From assembly GCF_007992195.1 (NCBI RefSeq), contig NZ_BJZU01000061.1:1-64000 (forward strand): 64,000 nt of DNA, given 5' to 3'. This document shows positions 16,009 to 25,956 of the stretch, piece by piece. The stretch comes from Methylobacterium oxalidis. GTDB taxonomy: Bacteria; Pseudomonadota; Alphaproteobacteria; Rhizobiales; Beijerinckiaceae. Position 1 is the stretch's first letter. The number at the start of each line of letters is the position of its first letter. Made by a program: the position numbers and the translations under genes. A model generated the notes under the pieces. The model was not told the DNA's origin, did not search any database, and saw nothing but the letters and a program-made list of their open reading frames with translations.

Positions 16009-17382
16009 TCAGATCCGGATGTCGAGGCCGGTCAGGCCCCTCAGGCTGCGCAGGGGCGCGGCGTCGAGGCCCCGCAGTTCGGGCGTCTCAGCGAGGAGCG
16101 GCGCGCCACGGCGCTGCCCCTCGCGCTGCTCGGCGCCGGAGCCGGGCTGCCCGTCCCCGCGCAGCGACAGGTTGATGCCGCCCTCGCTCGGGTCGAGGCC
16201 GGCCTGGGCGAGGGCCTGCTGAAGCCCGTTCGCGTCCCGCTGGAGCAGGGCGAGGGTCTCGACGCGCTCGACGACGAGGTGCGTCGTCACGGTGCCGCGC
16301 TCCTTGTCGATTTCCAGCCGCACGTCGACGCGTCCGAGCTCGACAGGGTCGAGGCGGATCTCGAACTGGTTCGACCCGGACAGCGATCGCAGGCCGATCG
16401 TCATCGGAACCTGTCCGATCGGCACCGGAGGGGAATGCGCCTGGGCCGCGCTCCGCTCCGCGCCCTGCGCGGATTGGGCCTGGAGGCCGGGCACGGCCGG
16501 CCCCTCCTTCACGAAGGACTGGGGGTCGGCGGGCGGCGCCTGGGGGGTCGCCGTGGCGAGCTGTCCGGCGAAATCGAGCTTGCCCGGCTCCCCCTGCGTC
16601 TCGGTGCCGGCCGGCACCGGGTCGGCGCCGTCGCCCGCCCGACGCGGATCCTTGACGCCCGCGGCTTCCGTGGCGGCAGAGCCGGGCTCCGGCTTCGCGC
16701 CGGGGACCGTTTGGGGATGGCCCGAAGCCGGCGCGCCAGCCTCGGCCGGAGGCGCCTCAAGGGTCTCCCCGGCCGGAGCCTTCGACATCGCCGCGCCGGC
16801 CGCGAACCGGGGAGGCGCCGCGGGGGACGGCTGGAGAATGGCCAATAGTGCGAACAGACCGCCCGCCGGCTGCCCCTCGTCGGCCCCGTCCGCCTCCGGC
16901 GTCTCCTCGTCCTCCTCGGGCGCGCCGCCCTCGGCGACGTGCTGAGCCTCGGCCGCCTCCGCCAGCACCGTGGCGGCCTGATCCGCCTCCGCGGCCACGG
17001 ACGGATTCGCATCGGTGCGCGGCGCAGCCGCCGATACGTCGCGCGAAGTGTCGGCAGGCGCGCGAGACGTCGGCTCCGACGCGGGCTCTCCGCGCGTCCG
17101 CGCGATCGTGGCCGGTCCGCGGGCGCGGTCTGCCGAGGCCGGTCTCGGAGCGGCTGCGTCCTGGCCCTTGCGCGCCGCGCCGACCGCGTCGCCGGTCCGG
17201 CCGGAATCCCGCCGCTCCGGGACCGATGCGGCGCGCGGTGCAGGGCGCTCGCGCTCGGCGACGTCGAGGTTGAAGCGCTCGCGCGCGGCCGCGACGGGCC
17301 GGCTCGGGCGCGCGTCCTGCGCCGCGCTTTGCGCGGGCCGCCGCGCCACGACGTCCATCAGATCCGCTGCCGAGAAGCCCAT
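16009..17382 (-). CDS. fliK: Flagellar hook-length control protein FliK
   Basis: 457 aa. A long low-complexity Ala/Pro/Glu/Arg-rich N-terminal region (about 15-310) acts as the molecular ruler in this family and is poorly conserved. The C-terminal Flg_hook domain (about 320-420) is clear: [40 protein letters not shown] and [20 protein letters not shown]. FliK sets hook length and triggers the switch of export specificity. The start is ATG 17382, preceded by AGGGAG. A sigma-54-type promoter element lies just upstream, and flgD follows after 10 bases. Confidence 0.92.
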   Translation of the reverse strand: MGFSAADLMDVVARRPAQSAAQDARPSRPVAAARERFNLDVAERERPAPRAASVPERRDSGRTGDAVGAARKGQDAAAPRPASADRARGPATIARTRGEPASEPTSRAPADTSRDVSAAAPRTDANPSVAAEADQAATVLAEAAEAQHVAEGGAPEEDEETPEADGADEGQPAGGLFALLAILQPSPAAPPRFAAGAAMSKAPAGETLEAPPAEAGAPASGHPQTVPGAKPEPGSAATEAAGVKDPRRAGDGADPVPAGTETQGEPGKLDFAGQLATATPQAPPADPQSFVKEGPAVPGLQAQSAQGAERSAAQAHSPPVPIGQVPMTIGLRSLSGSNQFEIRLDPVELGRVDVRLEIDKERGTVTTHLVVERVETLALLQRDANGLQQALAQAGLDPSEGGINLSLRGDGQPGSGAEQREGQRRGAPLLAETPELRGLDAAPLRSLRGLTGLDIRI

Positions 17383-17405
17383 GCCACACTCCCTGCCGAG
17401 GGATC

Positions 17406-17421
17406 AGCAAGGGACAGGCCA
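17406..17421 (-). promoter_or_regulatory. Candidate sigma-54 promoter of fliK-flgD
   Basis: Read on the minus strand, TGGCCTGTCCCTTGCT matches the -24/-12 consensus TGGCACG-N4-TTGCW, with the invariant GG and GC at the correct spacing and two mismatches in the less conserved part. The predicted start of transcription is near 17395, leaving a short leader containing AGGGAG before the fliK ATG. Confidence 0.55.
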
Positions 17422-17649
17422 TGTGGTTCCGGCGCCAAGCCACTGCAGAGGAAGGAGTTTCCTTCACGTGTCTGCGCCCCTGGGCTGCGCGTCCGGGCGG
17501 AAGCTGCCGCCTGCCGGGCAGGATTTGCCGCCCTGATCCCACCCGACATGCGAAGGCTTGCGCCCGCTCCCTGGAACTTGTGGGCGACAGTCACTATAGA
17601 TCCCGGCATGCGGAGCGGCGGACCGCGGCCGCCGTCGAACCCTGGCCCG

Positions 17650-18813
17650 ATGAACTCGCTCGACCTTCCGAAGCCCCCTCACGAGACGCGCGTCGTCGTC
17701 GCCATGTCGGGCGGCGTCGATTCGTCGGTGGTGGCGGGGCTGCTCAAGCGCCAGGGCTACGACGTCGTCGGCATCACGCTACAGCTCTACGACCACGGCG
17801 CGGCGACCCATCGCAAGGGCGCCTGCTGCGCCGGCCAGGACATCCACGACGCCCGCCGCGTGGCCGAGCGGCTCGGCATCCCGCACTATGTCCTCGACTA
17901 CGAGGACCGCTTCCGCGACGCCGTGATCGACCGCTTCGCCGAGAGCTATCTCGCGGGCGAGACCCCGATTCCCTGCGTCGAGTGCAACCGCTCGATCAAG
18001 TTCCGCGACCTCCTCGCCACCGCGCGCGACCTCGACGCCGACGCCCTCGCCACGGGCCATTACGTGGCGAGCCGGCCGGCGGCGCCGGGGTCGAGCCGCC
18101 GCGCCCTGTACCGCGCCCTCGATCCGGCCCGCGACCAGAGCTATTTCCTCTACGCGACGACGCCGGAGCAGCTCGACTTCCTGCGCTTCCCCCTCGGCGA
18201 GCTGCCGAAGGACGAGACCCGCCGCCTCGCGCGCGAGCTCGACCTCGCGGTGGCGGAGAAGCCCGACAGCCAGGACATCTGCTTCGTGCCGCAGGGACGC
18301 TACGCCGACGTGATCGCGCGGCTGCGCCCCGACGCGGCCCGCCCGGGCGACATCGTCGACGCAGGCGGTCGGGTACTCGGCCGGCACGACGGCATCATCC
18401 ACTACACGGTCGGCCAGCGCCGCGGCCTGCGCCTCGCGGTCGGCGAGCCGCTCTACGTCATCCGCCTGGAGCCGGAGACCGCGCGCGTCGTCGTGGGACC
18501 GCGCGCCGCGCTCGCCACCAGCCGGATCCGCCTCGACGCGGTGAACTGGCTGGGCGAGCGGCCGCTCGCGGAGATCGCCGACGCGCCGGTCGCCGTGCGC
18601 GTGCGCTCGACCCGGGAGCCGCGGCCGGCCACGCTCAGCCACGACCCCACGACCGGCACCACCGAGGTCACGCTCGCCACGCCGGAGGATGGGGTCTCGC
18701 CGGGGCAGGCCTGTGCGATCTACGCCGACGACGACCCCCGGGCGCGGGTTCTCGGCGGCGGCACCATCCGGCGCATCGACGCGTTGCAGGCAGGCGCCGC
18801 CCGCGCGGCCTGA
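17650..18813 (+). CDS. mnmA: tRNA-specific 2-thiouridylase MnmA
   Basis: 387 aa from ATG 17650; an in-frame ATG at 17608 would add 14 residues. MnmA activates U34 of tRNA Lys, Glu and Gln by adenylation and inserts sulphur. The PP-loop ATP-binding motif SGGVDSS is at 20-26. By alignment to E. coli, the catalytic cysteines are Cys112 (in CNRSIKF) and Cys211 (in DSQDICF). TGHYVA at about 135-140 and [10 protein letters not shown] are further family signatures. It is divergent from fliK. Confidence 0.96.
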   Translation: MNSLDLPKPPHETRVVVAMSGGVDSSVVAGLLKRQGYDVVGITLQLYDHGAATHRKGACCAGQDIHDARRVAERLGIPHYVLDYEDRFRDAVIDRFAESYLAGETPIPCVECNRSIKFRDLLATARDLDADALATGHYVASRPAAPGSSRRALYRALDPARDQSYFLYATTPEQLDFLRFPLGELPKDETRRLARELDLAVAEKPDSQDICFVPQGRYADVIARLRPDAARPGDIVDAGGRVLGRHDGIIHYTVGQRRGLRLAVGEPLYVIRLEPETARVVVGPRAALATSRIRLDAVNWLGERPLAEIADAPVAVRVRSTREPRPATLSHDPTTGTTEVTLATPEDGVSPGQACAIYADDDPRARVLGGGTIRRIDALQAGAARAA

Positions 18814-18850
18814 GTTCCGATCCCCACGAAGACAGGAAGCCGAGAGCACC

Positions 18851-19504
18851 ATGCTGAGCGAGCCGCAGGCGGCCGGGCCGAGCACCGCCCTGATGCGCAA
18901 GGCCTATGCCCGCTGGGCACCGGTCTACGACGTGGTCTACGACAAGCTCACGGAGCCCGCCGCCCGCGCAGCGGTCGAGGCCGCCGTGGCCTGCGGACCG
19001 CGCATCCTGGAGGCCGGCGTCGGCACCGGGCTCTCGCTCGGCTACTACCCGGCCGGCACCTTCGTCTGCGGCGTCGACCTGTCCGAGGACATGCTGAAGC
19101 GGGCCCGCCGCAAGGTGCAGCGCCGGCGCCTCACGCAGGTCCGCGGCCTGCAGGTGATGGATGTCTGCCGCCTCGGCTACGCCGACGCATCCTTCGACGC
19201 GGTGGTGGCGCAGTTCCTGATCACGCTGGTGCCGGACCCGGAGGCCGCGCTCTCGGAGTTCCTGCGGGTGGTGCGGCCCGGCGGCATGATCGTGCTCGCG
19301 AACCATTTCGGGCAGACGGACGGGCCGGTGGCGCGCGTCGAGGAGATCGTGGCGCCTCTCTGCACGAAGATCGGCTGGTCCTCCGACTTCAAGGCCACCC
19401 GCATCGAGGCGTGGGCGCGCCGCAACGGCGTCGAGTTCATCGGTGTCGCCCCGACTTTCCCGGGAGGGTTCTTCAAGATCCTGCGGATGCGTAAAGCCGG
19501 CTGA
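18851..19504 (+). CDS. pmtA: Phosphatidylethanolamine N-methyltransferase, PmtA type
   Basis: 217 aa, class I SAM-dependent methyltransferase. The SAM-binding motif I ILEAGVGTGLSLGYYP is at about 50-65, with CGVDLSEDMLKRAR (motif II) and DASFDAVVAQFLITLV downstream. N-terminal AYARWAPVYDVVYDKL and C-terminal RVVRPGGMIVLANHF and GWSSDFKATRIEAWAR fit the Rhodobacter/Sinorhizobium PmtA group, which makes phosphatidylcholine by triple methylation of PE. It begins 37 bases after mnmA and precedes the TVP38-type gene by 5 bases, so this is probably one transcript. Confidence 0.87.
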   Translation: MLSEPQAAGPSTALMRKAYARWAPVYDVVYDKLTEPAARAAVEAAVACGPRILEAGVGTGLSLGYYPAGTFVCGVDLSEDMLKRARRKVQRRRLTQVRGLQVMDVCRLGYADASFDAVVAQFLITLVPDPEAALSEFLRVVRPGGMIVLANHFGQTDGPVARVEEIVAPLCTKIGWSSDFKATRIEAWARRNGVEFIGVAPTFPGGFFKILRMRKAG

Positions 19505-19509
19505 GGGCC

Positions 19510-20301
19510 GTGGCGCCGCAGCCGTCCGGGGGCAGGCGCGGCCGAGCCGCTTTGCGCTGGCTGCCGCTGGCGATTCTCGCACTCGCCTCGCTGGCGATGC
19601 TGGTGTCCGGTGCCTATCACCTCCTGAGCCTCGATAGGCTGCTCGCCTCCCGCGCCTGGCTGCAGGGGTTCGTCGAGGCGGACCGCTTCCGCGCCGTGGT
19701 GGCGGCCGGGCTGATATACGTCTGCGCGGTCGTGCTCTCGGTGCCGGCCTCGCTGGTGCTGACGATCATCTGCGGCTTCCTGTTCGGCATCGTCACGGGC
19801 GCGCTCCTCGCCGTCGCCTCCGCGACCACGGGGGCGGCGATCGTGTTCTCGATCGGCCGGGGGCCGGCGGGCGACCTCCTGCGGCGGGTCGCAGGACCGC
19901 GGCTGAGCCGCCTCGCCGAGGGGTTCCGGCGCGACGCCTTCGGCTACATCGCCTTCCTGCGCCTGCTCCCGATCTTCCCGTTCTGGATGACAAACCTCGC
20001 GCCGGCCGCCTGCGGCGTCAGGCTGCGCACCTTCGTCCTCGCGACCATGCTCGGACTCCTGCCCGGAGCCTTCGTCTACGCGGCGACAGGCGCCGCGATC
20101 GAGGACGTGGTGGCAGCCCATGAGAGCGGTAAGGCCGCCTGCCGTGCCGCCGGCAGCCTCGCCTGCGACGAGGCGCTCGCCGTCTCGGCCCTCGTGACGC
20201 CCAAGATGGTGGCGGGACTGGCGAGCCTCGCGGCCTTCGCGCTCCTCTCGGTCGTCCTGCGGCGCCGCTTCGGCACCAAGGATCCACTCGGCGAGCCGTG
20301 A
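19510..20301 (+). CDS. TVP38/TMEM64 (VTT domain) membrane protein
   Basis: 263 aa starting at GTG 19510, 5 bases after pmtA. About six hydrophobic segments are visible. The SNARE-associated (VTT/DedA-like) core spans about 70-200: LTIICGFLFGIVTGALLAVA, the FRRDAFGYIAFLRLLPIFPF signature and LAPAACGVRLRTFVLATMLG. DedA/VTT proteins are implicated in lipid scrambling and membrane homeostasis. Its tight coupling to a phospholipid methyltransferase gene suggests a shared role in membrane lipid handling, which is an inference. Confidence 0.85.
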   Translation: MAPQPSGGRRGRAALRWLPLAILALASLAMLVSGAYHLLSLDRLLASRAWLQGFVEADRFRAVVAAGLIYVCAVVLSVPASLVLTIICGFLFGIVTGALLAVASATTGAAIVFSIGRGPAGDLLRRVAGPRLSRLAEGFRRDAFGYIAFLRLLPIFPFWMTNLAPAACGVRLRTFVLATMLGLLPGAFVYAATGAAIEDVVAAHESGKAACRAAGSLACDEALAVSALVTPKMVAGLASLAAFALLSVVLRRRFGTKDPLGEP

Positions 20302-20607
20302 AGCCGGTTCGCGTGTCGGGTCGGACGCCCGTGCGAACGCTGATACAACCTAAGGAAATGATGTAAACGTACCATCAACCCCTGGTTTTACCAGTAGAAA
20401 TACGCTCAAACCAGTTCTGCTGTTTTCCCGTCGAGCTTGCCTCTCGACGCCGCGCTTTCGGGCGCGTACGAAGGTCCCCGCTGATCTGACAATTGCTTGC
20501 GGGCGGGGGTAGGTCGATTGCCCGTGTACCGCGGCAGGGCGCGCACATCTCAGTGCATTCCGGGTGGCAGCAGGCAAGAGGGCACACAGGATCCGACAGG
20601 GATCGAG
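20302..20607. other. Gene-free region upstream of the histidine kinase
   Basis: 306 bases without a convincing coding frame. The part at 20340-20430 is clearly richer in A/T than its surroundings and holds a small hairpin (CTGGT-TTT-ACCAG, 20382-20394), which may serve the preceding transcript or mark the kinase promoter. No recognised operator was found. Confidence 0.4.
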
Positions 20608-22107
20608 ATGGGCGTGAGTACGAGTTCGGAGACCGAGACGGCACCGATCCTCGGCCCGCCGGCGGAGGTCGCATCGGCGCGCGGCCTCGGGCGTCATTTC
20701 GGCCTGTCCGGCCGTCTGTTCCTGATCACCGTCGCCTTCGTCGCCGTCGCCGAGATCCTGATCTACGTGCCGGCGGTGGCGAGCTACCGCCTGGGCTGGC
20801 TCTCGGACCGGATCGCGGCCGCGCAGGTCGCCGCGACCGTCCTCGATGCCGCCCCTGGCCAGACGGTGTCCGAGGAATTGTCCCGCCGCCTCCTGGCCGG
20901 CGTCGGCGCCCGGGCCATCGTGGTCAGCGGCGGCGGCACCCGCCGCCTCCTCTCCAACGAGGCGATGCCGGAGGGCGTCGTCGAGACGGTCGATCTGCGC
21001 GACGATTCCTGGTGGGACTCGTTCCACGGCTCCTGGCGGACCCTGATCGCCCCCGGCGAGGAGCCGCTGCGCGTGGTGGGGCAGGGGCGCGACGGCTTCG
21101 ACGTGGTCGAGATCCTGATCGACGAGGCGCCGCTGCGCACGGCGATCGTCGACTTCTCGATCCGGCTCCTGCTCTCGTCGCTGATCATCGCGGGCGCCGC
21201 GGCGGGCCTCGTCTTCATCGTGCTGCAGCGGGTGATCGTCGCCCCCGTGCGCCGGCTTGCCAACAACATCACCGCCTTCGCTGACGATCCGGAGAGCCTG
21301 GAGCGGGTGATCGAGCCCTCCCGCCGCACGGACGAGATCGGGCATGCCGAGACGGCGCTCGCCCGCATGGAGCAGGCGCTCGCGGGCGAGTTGCGCGAGA
21401 AGCGGCGGCTCGCCGAGCTCGGTCTCGCCGTGAGCAAGATCAACCACGAATTGAGGAATCTGCTCACAACGGCCCAGCTGCTGGTGGACCGGCTCGAAGG
21501 GGCCGCCGACCCGACGGTGCAGCGCGTTGCGCCGCGCCTCGTGGCGACGCTCGGCCGGGCGATCCGCTTCTGCGAGGCGACCCTCGCCTACGGACGCGCG
21601 ACCGAGCGGCACCCGCAGCGCCGCCTCGTCCTCCTCCAGCCGATCCTGGCCGAGCTGCCCGAACTCGCCGGCCTCTCGACGATGTCGCGGGTGAACGTGC
21701 GCGAGCAGGTGCCGCCCGGCCTCCAGATCTGCGCCGACCCGGAACAGCTCTCGCGGGCGCTGACCAACCTCGTGCGCAACGCCGTGCAGGCCCTCGACGC
21801 GGCCGGCGCCGGGCAGGAATCGCCGGAGGTGCGGGTCACGGCCACCCGTCACGGCGGCGTCGGCTCGGGCTTCGTGACGATCCGCGTCTCGGACAACGGC
21901 CCCGGCCTGCCGGAGCGGGCCAAGGCCCATCTGTTCGCGCCCTTCCAGGGGTCGATGCGGGCGGGCGGCACCGGCCTCGGCCTCGCGATCGCGGCTGAGC
22001 TCGTCCAGCTCAACGGCGGCACATTGCGCCTGGAGGACGGGGTTCCGGGCGCGAGCTTCCGGATCACCGTGCCGGACTGGGTGCCCGGTCCGAAGGAGGC
22101 GCGCTGA
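20608..22107 (+). CDS. Membrane-bound sensor histidine kinase (HAMP, HisKA, HATPase)
   Basis: 499 aa from ATG 20608. TM1 lies at about 32-55 (LFLITVAFVAVAEILIYVPA) and TM2 at about 183-208, flanking a periplasmic sensor of about 125 residues. A HAMP-like linker follows, with RRLANNITAFADDPESLERV. The phosphoacceptor His is in SKINHELRNLL. The ATPase domain has N box NLVRNAVQAL, G1 VSDNGPGLP and G2 GGTGLGLAIA. No response regulator or output gene is adjacent, so it is an orphan kinase. Signal and partner are unknown. Confidence 0.9.
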   Translation: MGVSTSSETETAPILGPPAEVASARGLGRHFGLSGRLFLITVAFVAVAEILIYVPAVASYRLGWLSDRIAAAQVAATVLDAAPGQTVSEELSRRLLAGVGARAIVVSGGGTRRLLSNEAMPEGVVETVDLRDDSWWDSFHGSWRTLIAPGEEPLRVVGQGRDGFDVVEILIDEAPLRTAIVDFSIRLLLSSLIIAGAAAGLVFIVLQRVIVAPVRRLANNITAFADDPESLERVIEPSRRTDEIGHAETALARMEQALAGELREKRRLAELGLAVSKINHELRNLLTTAQLLVDRLEGAADPTVQRVAPRLVATLGRAIRFCEATLAYGRATERHPQRRLVLLQPILAELPELAGLSTMSRVNVREQVPPGLQICADPEQLSRALTNLVRNAVQALDAAGAGQESPEVRVTATRHGGVGSGFVTIRVSDNGPGLPERAKAHLFAPFQGSMRAGGTGLGLAIAAELVQLNGGTLRLEDGVPGASFRITVPDWVPGPKEAR

Positions 22108-22134
22108 GGCGGAGCAGGGCGCCCCCGCGAGCGC

Positions 22135-23145
22135 TCACTCCGCGGCGGCGAGGGTGATATCCGGCACCCGCACGCCGATGTCGCGCAGGAGTTCCGCGTC
22201 CGCGTCCGTCTCGTTGTTCGCCGTGGTGAGCAGGCGCTCGCCGTAGAAGATCGAATTGGCGCCGGCCAGGAAGCAGAGGATCTGCGCCTCGCGAGTGAGA
22301 TCCCGACGGCCGGCGCTGAGGCGCACGCGGGCGCGCGGCATCACGATGCGGGCTGTGGCGCACATGCGCACGAGGTCGAGCGGGTCGACCGCGGGCCGCT
22401 CCGCCAGGGGCGTCCCCTCGACGGCGACGAGGGCGTTGATCGGCACGCTCTCGGGATGCGGCGCGTGGTTGGCCAGCACCTGCAGCATGGCGGCCCGGTC
22501 GGTCACGCCCTCGCCCATGCCGACGATGCCGCCGCAGCAGACCCCGATGCCGGCCTCGCGCACGTTCTCCAGCGTGCGCAGGCGGTCCTCGTAGGTCCGG
22601 GTCGAGATGATGTCCCCGTAGAAGTCCGGGCCAGTATCGAGGTTGTGGTTGTAGGAGGTGAGCCCGGCCTCGGCGAGCCGCTGCGCCTGGGAGGCCGTCA
22701 GCATGCCGAGCGTCACGCAGGCTTCCATGCCGAGCCCGCGCACGCCCCGCACCATGGCGAGCACCGCGTCGAACTCAGGCCCGTCCTTCGGCTGGCGCCA
22801 CGCCGCGCCCATGCAGAAGCGGTGCGCGCCCGCCGCCTTGGCGGCCGCCGCCTCGCGCAGCACGGCGTCGACCGGCATCAGCCGCTCGCGCGCGAGCCCG
22901 GCGCCCTTGTGGTGGGCGGATTGCGGGCAGTAGGCGCAATCCTCGGGGCAGCCGCCCGTCTTGATCGAGAGCAAGCTCGCCCGCTGGATGTCGGCCGGGT
23001 CGTTGTGGGCCCGGTGCATCGCGGCCGCCCGATAGACGAGGTCGAGGAGCGGCAGGTCGTGGATGGCCTGGATCTCGGCGACCGTCCAGTCGTGGCGGAT
23101 GTCGGGGCGCGCGGAAGCGGGCAGGGGAGCCGGAGAGAGCGTCAT
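22135..23145 (-). CDS. bioB: Biotin synthase BioB
   Basis: 336 aa radical-SAM enzyme converting dethiobiotin to biotin. The cluster motif [10 protein letters not shown] places the [4Fe-4S] ligands at Cys66, Cys70 and Cys73. Further family signatures are [55 protein letters not shown] and the C-terminal [11 protein letters not shown]. It stands alone here; bioF, bioD and bioA are not in the window. Its product is needed by biotin enzymes such as PccA at 47.3 kb. Confidence 0.96.
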   Translation of the reverse strand: MTLSPAPLPASARPDIRHDWTVAEIQAIHDLPLLDLVYRAAAMHRAHNDPADIQRASLLSIKTGGCPEDCAYCPQSAHHKGAGLARERLMPVDAVLREAAAAKAAGAHRFCMGAAWRQPKDGPEFDAVLAMVRGVRGLGMEACVTLGMLTASQAQRLAEAGLTSYNHNLDTGPDFYGDIISTRTYEDRLRTLENVREAGIGVCCGGIVGMGEGVTDRAAMLQVLANHAPHPESVPINALVAVEGTPLAERPAVDPLDLVRMCATARIVMPRARVRLSAGRRDLTREAQILCFLAGANSIFYGERLLTTANNETDADAELLRDIGVRVPDITLAAAE

Positions 23146-23211
23146 GGCCCCATCCAGCGGAACTCGGCCGGAAAATCAAGCCGGCCCCGCCCGACGGCCG
23201 CGCTTCGCCCC

Positions 23212-24096
23212 TCAGTTCGTGGGCTCGCCCGCCGCGACCTTGGCGGTCCAGTCGTCGAAGGCCACCACCTCCTGACGCTGCTCGCCGAGGCCGTCGATGC
23301 CGAGGGTCACCACGTCGCCGCTCTGCAGGTAGCGCGGCGGCTTGCGTCCGAGGCCGACGCCGGGCGGCGTGCCCGTGGTGATGACGTCGCCCGGCTCCAG
23401 CATCATGAAGTGCGAGAGATAGGCGACGATCTGGGGCACGTCGAAGATCATCGTGCCGGTCGAGCCCGACTGCATCCGCTCGCCGTTCACGTCGAGCCAG
23501 AGGTTCAGCCGCTTCAGGTCGGGCACCTCGTCGAGGGTGACGAGCCAGGGGCCGAGCGGCCCGAAGGTCGGGCAGCCCTTGCCTTTGGTCCAGGTGCCGC
23601 CGCGGTCGAACTGGTACTCCCGCTCCGAGAGATCGTTGCAGACGCAGATTCCGGCCACGTAGTTCAGCGCCTCGTTGGCGTGCACATAGGAGGCCCGCGT
23701 GCCGATCACCACGGCGAGTTCCACCTCCCAGTCCGTCTTCGCCGAGCCCTTGGGCAGGATCACCGGATCGTTCGGTCCGGACAGGCAGGACGGCGCCTTG
23801 TTGAAGATGATGGGCTCGGAGGGGATCGGCGCGCCGGTCTCCTCCGCGTGGTCGGCGTAGTTGAGGCCGACCGCGATGAAATTGCGCGTGCCGCCGACGC
23901 AGGGACCGAGCCGGGTCTCCGGCGGCAGCATCGGCAGCGTCTCGGGGTCGATCAGGCGCAGGCGGTCGAGTGCGGCCGGGGCGAGGGCCGGCCCGCACAG
24001 GTCGCGCAGCACGCCCGAGAGGTCGCGCAATTCGCCCTCTCCGTCGATCAGCCCCGGCTTCTCGTCCCCGATCTCACCGTGACGCACCAGCTTCAT
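23212..24096 (-). CDS. Fumarylacetoacetate hydrolase (FAH) family protein
   Basis: 294 aa from the ATG at 24096 (MKLVRHGE). The FAH catalytic domain covers about 75-285. It shows AVGLNYADHAEETG, FNKAPSCLSGPNDPVILPKG, the metal-ligand strand DWEVELAVVIG, CNDLSEREYQ, and the MMLEPGDVITTGTPPGVG end block. Members act as acylpyruvases, ureidoglycolate lyases or 2-oxo-hept-3-ene-dioate hydratases; the substrate cannot be set from sequence. It is 66 bases upstream of bioB on the same strand but no functional tie is obvious. Confidence 0.88.
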   Translation of the reverse strand: MKLVRHGEIGDEKPGLIDGEGELRDLSGVLRDLCGPALAPAALDRLRLIDPETLPMLPPETRLGPCVGGTRNFIAVGLNYADHAEETGAPIPSEPIIFNKAPSCLSGPNDPVILPKGSAKTDWEVELAVVIGTRASYVHANEALNYVAGICVCNDLSEREYQFDRGGTWTKGKGCPTFGPLGPWLVTLDEVPDLKRLNLWLDVNGERMQSGSTGTMIFDVPQIVAYLSHFMMLEPGDVITTGTPPGVGLGRKPPRYLQSGDVVTLGIDGLGEQRQEVVAFDDWTAKVAAGEPTN

Positions 24097-24517
24097 CGTC
24101 GAGGCCCTCCGAACCGTTTCAGCCTGGCGGGTTTCAGGCTCCTGCCCTGACTCTTCCGGCGGCAAGTGGTTCCCGCGTCGCGCCCGTCAAGCGATCACGC
24201 GTCGGACCACGTTGCCGGTTTGTTGCTCGAACCACACACGACCTGCACAAAAACGCCGGACCCGGCGCTTTCGGCGAAACGCCCTGCATAATCGTGCAGA
24301 AGGTTTAGATGTGAACGAATCGCGCGAATGCGAAAAGACGCCACCTCGATTAGCAGCATCTTCAGTAATGTCATGTATTTCTGTAGTATAATTGCGTTCG
24401 AAAGCGCACACAACGCGGGATTGCGAGGTCTCGCGGCGCGCGGTAATCTTCGTTTTAAGGCGTCGCGCCCGTTCTGGGGACGGAGCAGTCGAGCGCCACA
24501 AACAAGGCGGAACGGAC
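24097..24517. other. AT-rich divergent promoter region (FAH / FadL)
   Basis: About 420 bases without a gene, and from 24200 to 24440 much richer in A/T than the rest of the window. It contains a perfect TATAAT at 24387-24392, without a good -35 at 17 bp, on the plus strand toward the FadL-type gene. The length and composition suggest a regulated promoter or a long 5' leader. No operator was recognised. Confidence 0.4.
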
Positions 24518-25870
24518 ATGATGGGGAACGTGCGGGCGCTCGCGCTGGCGGGTGTATCGGGGGCGGTGCTCGTCCTCGGAGCGGGTGACGCGACGGCGGG
24601 TGCGTTCGGCATCCGCGAGCAGAGCACGATCGCGGCGGGCCTCGCGGATGCGGGTGCCGCCTCCGGCGCCGGCGGCGTCTCCTCCATGTTCTGGAACCCG
24701 GCCACGGTGACGATGCGGCCGGGCTGGATCAGCGAGCAGAACTTCACCTTCATCAACCTGTCGGGCGACATCCGCACGCAGCCGGGCACCAGCCCGGGCT
24801 TCGCCGCGCTCGGCAACTCGGGCGACATCGGCCAGGGCGCCGTGGTGCCTTCGGGCGCCACCTCCTACCAGTTGAACGACAGGCTCTGGATCGGCCTGCA
24901 GACCGGGGCGCCCTTCGGCCTCGTGACCAAGCCGAACCCGGTCTGGGCCGGCGAGGTCTACGCGCGCTCCAGCCGCATCTTCTCGCTGAACATCAACCCG
25001 GTGATCGGCTACAAGGTCAACGAGTGGCTCTCGGTCGCCGCCGGCCCGACCTTCGAGTACTTCAAGCTCAACCTGAAATCGGCCTTCCCGTTCAGCCCGC
25101 TGATCCCGCCCGCCAACCTGCCGACCGCCATCCTGAAGGGCGAGTCCTGGGGCGTCGGCTTCACGGCGGGCGTGCTCGTGACGCCTCGGGCGGGCACGTC
25201 GATCGGCGTGGGCTACCGCTCCTCGGTCAACCACGGCATCGAGGGCCTGCTGCTGCTGCCGCCGATCAACCCGCTGATCACGCCGAAGGCGGCCGTGAAG
25301 GCCGTGCTCGACACGCCCGACAAGCTCAGCTTCGGCATCACCCAGGCGATCAGCCCTGTCGCCCGCGTCAATTTCGGCTTCGAGTGGGACAACTGGTCGA
25401 GGCTCGGTGTGGTCCCGGTGCGCTCGCTCGTGACCGGCGCCGCCGTCCAGGCCCTGCCGCTGAACTACAAGGACGGCTACACCTACTCGGTCGGCGCCGA
25501 GTACGACTGGTCGCCGGCACTGACGCTGCGCGGCGGCGTCTCCTACGAGCAGTCGCCGATCGACTTCTCCAACCGCTCGGCCCGTCTGCCCGACGCCGAC
25601 CGCATCAACGTGGCGATCGGCGCGAGCTACCGCTGGAGCGAGAAGCTGACCCTCAACGCCGCCTACTCCCACCTGTTCGTGGATCGCGGCCGCCTGCTGG
25701 CCGGGCCGGGCCGCGACTACGACAGCCGCTACATCGCGGCGCCGGCGATCCCGATCACCTTCGCGGGCGTCGCGGAGGGCAGCGCCGACATCGTCTCGGT
25801 GGGCTTCCGGTACGTCTTCGGCGAGCCGGCCGCCCCGGTCGCCGCGGCGCCCCTCGTGCGCAAGTACTGA
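24518..25870 (+). CDS. OmpP1/FadL-family outer membrane transporter
   Basis: 450 aa; ATG ATG at 24518/24521, preceded by AAGGCGGA. The signal peptide ends near ATAGA (about 29). The mature N-terminus AFGIREQSTIAAGLADAGAA, then SMFWNPATVTM, is the FadL hatch region with its NPA motif. The remainder alternates hydrophobic and polar residues as in a beta-barrel (WIGLQTGAPFGLVTKPNPVW; VGYRSSVNHGIEG) and ends in an aromatic-containing strand. FadL-type proteins carry hydrophobic substrates across the outer membrane, so fatty acids or aromatic compounds are likely cargo. It may supply acyl chains for the PHA pathway of the neighbouring phaC, which is only an inference. Confidence 0.9.
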   Translation: MMGNVRALALAGVSGAVLVLGAGDATAGAFGIREQSTIAAGLADAGAASGAGGVSSMFWNPATVTMRPGWISEQNFTFINLSGDIRTQPGTSPGFAALGNSGDIGQGAVVPSGATSYQLNDRLWIGLQTGAPFGLVTKPNPVWAGEVYARSSRIFSLNINPVIGYKVNEWLSVAAGPTFEYFKLNLKSAFPFSPLIPPANLPTAILKGESWGVGFTAGVLVTPRAGTSIGVGYRSSVNHGIEGLLLLPPINPLITPKAAVKAVLDTPDKLSFGITQAISPVARVNFGFEWDNWSRLGVVPVRSLVTGAAVQALPLNYKDGYTYSVGAEYDWSPALTLRGGVSYEQSPIDFSNRSARLPDADRINVAIGASYRWSEKLTLNAAYSHLFVDRGRLLAGPGRDYDSRYIAAPAIPITFAGVAEGSADIVSVGFRYVFGEPAAPVAAAPLVRKY

Positions 25871-25896
25871 GGGCCGCGCCCCATCCGAGAACGAAG

Positions 25897-25923
25897 GGCC
25901 GGCGGAGCGATCCGCCGGCCTTT
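25897..25923 (+). terminator. Rho-independent terminator after the FadL gene
   Basis: A 10-bp perfect stem (GGCCGGCGGA / TCCGCCGGCC) with loop GCGA is followed directly by TTTCT, 26 bases after the stop. It lies between convergent genes and could also serve phaC on the other strand. Confidence 0.8.
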
Positions 25924-25956
25924 CTCGTGGCGCGGGGCTGAGCGCGCCTCGCGCCC

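Noticed and set aside
20382..20394. CTGGT-TTT-ACCAG as a terminator of the TVP38-type gene
   Set aside because: A 5-bp stem with no T-run is too weak to call; kept only as a note on the region.
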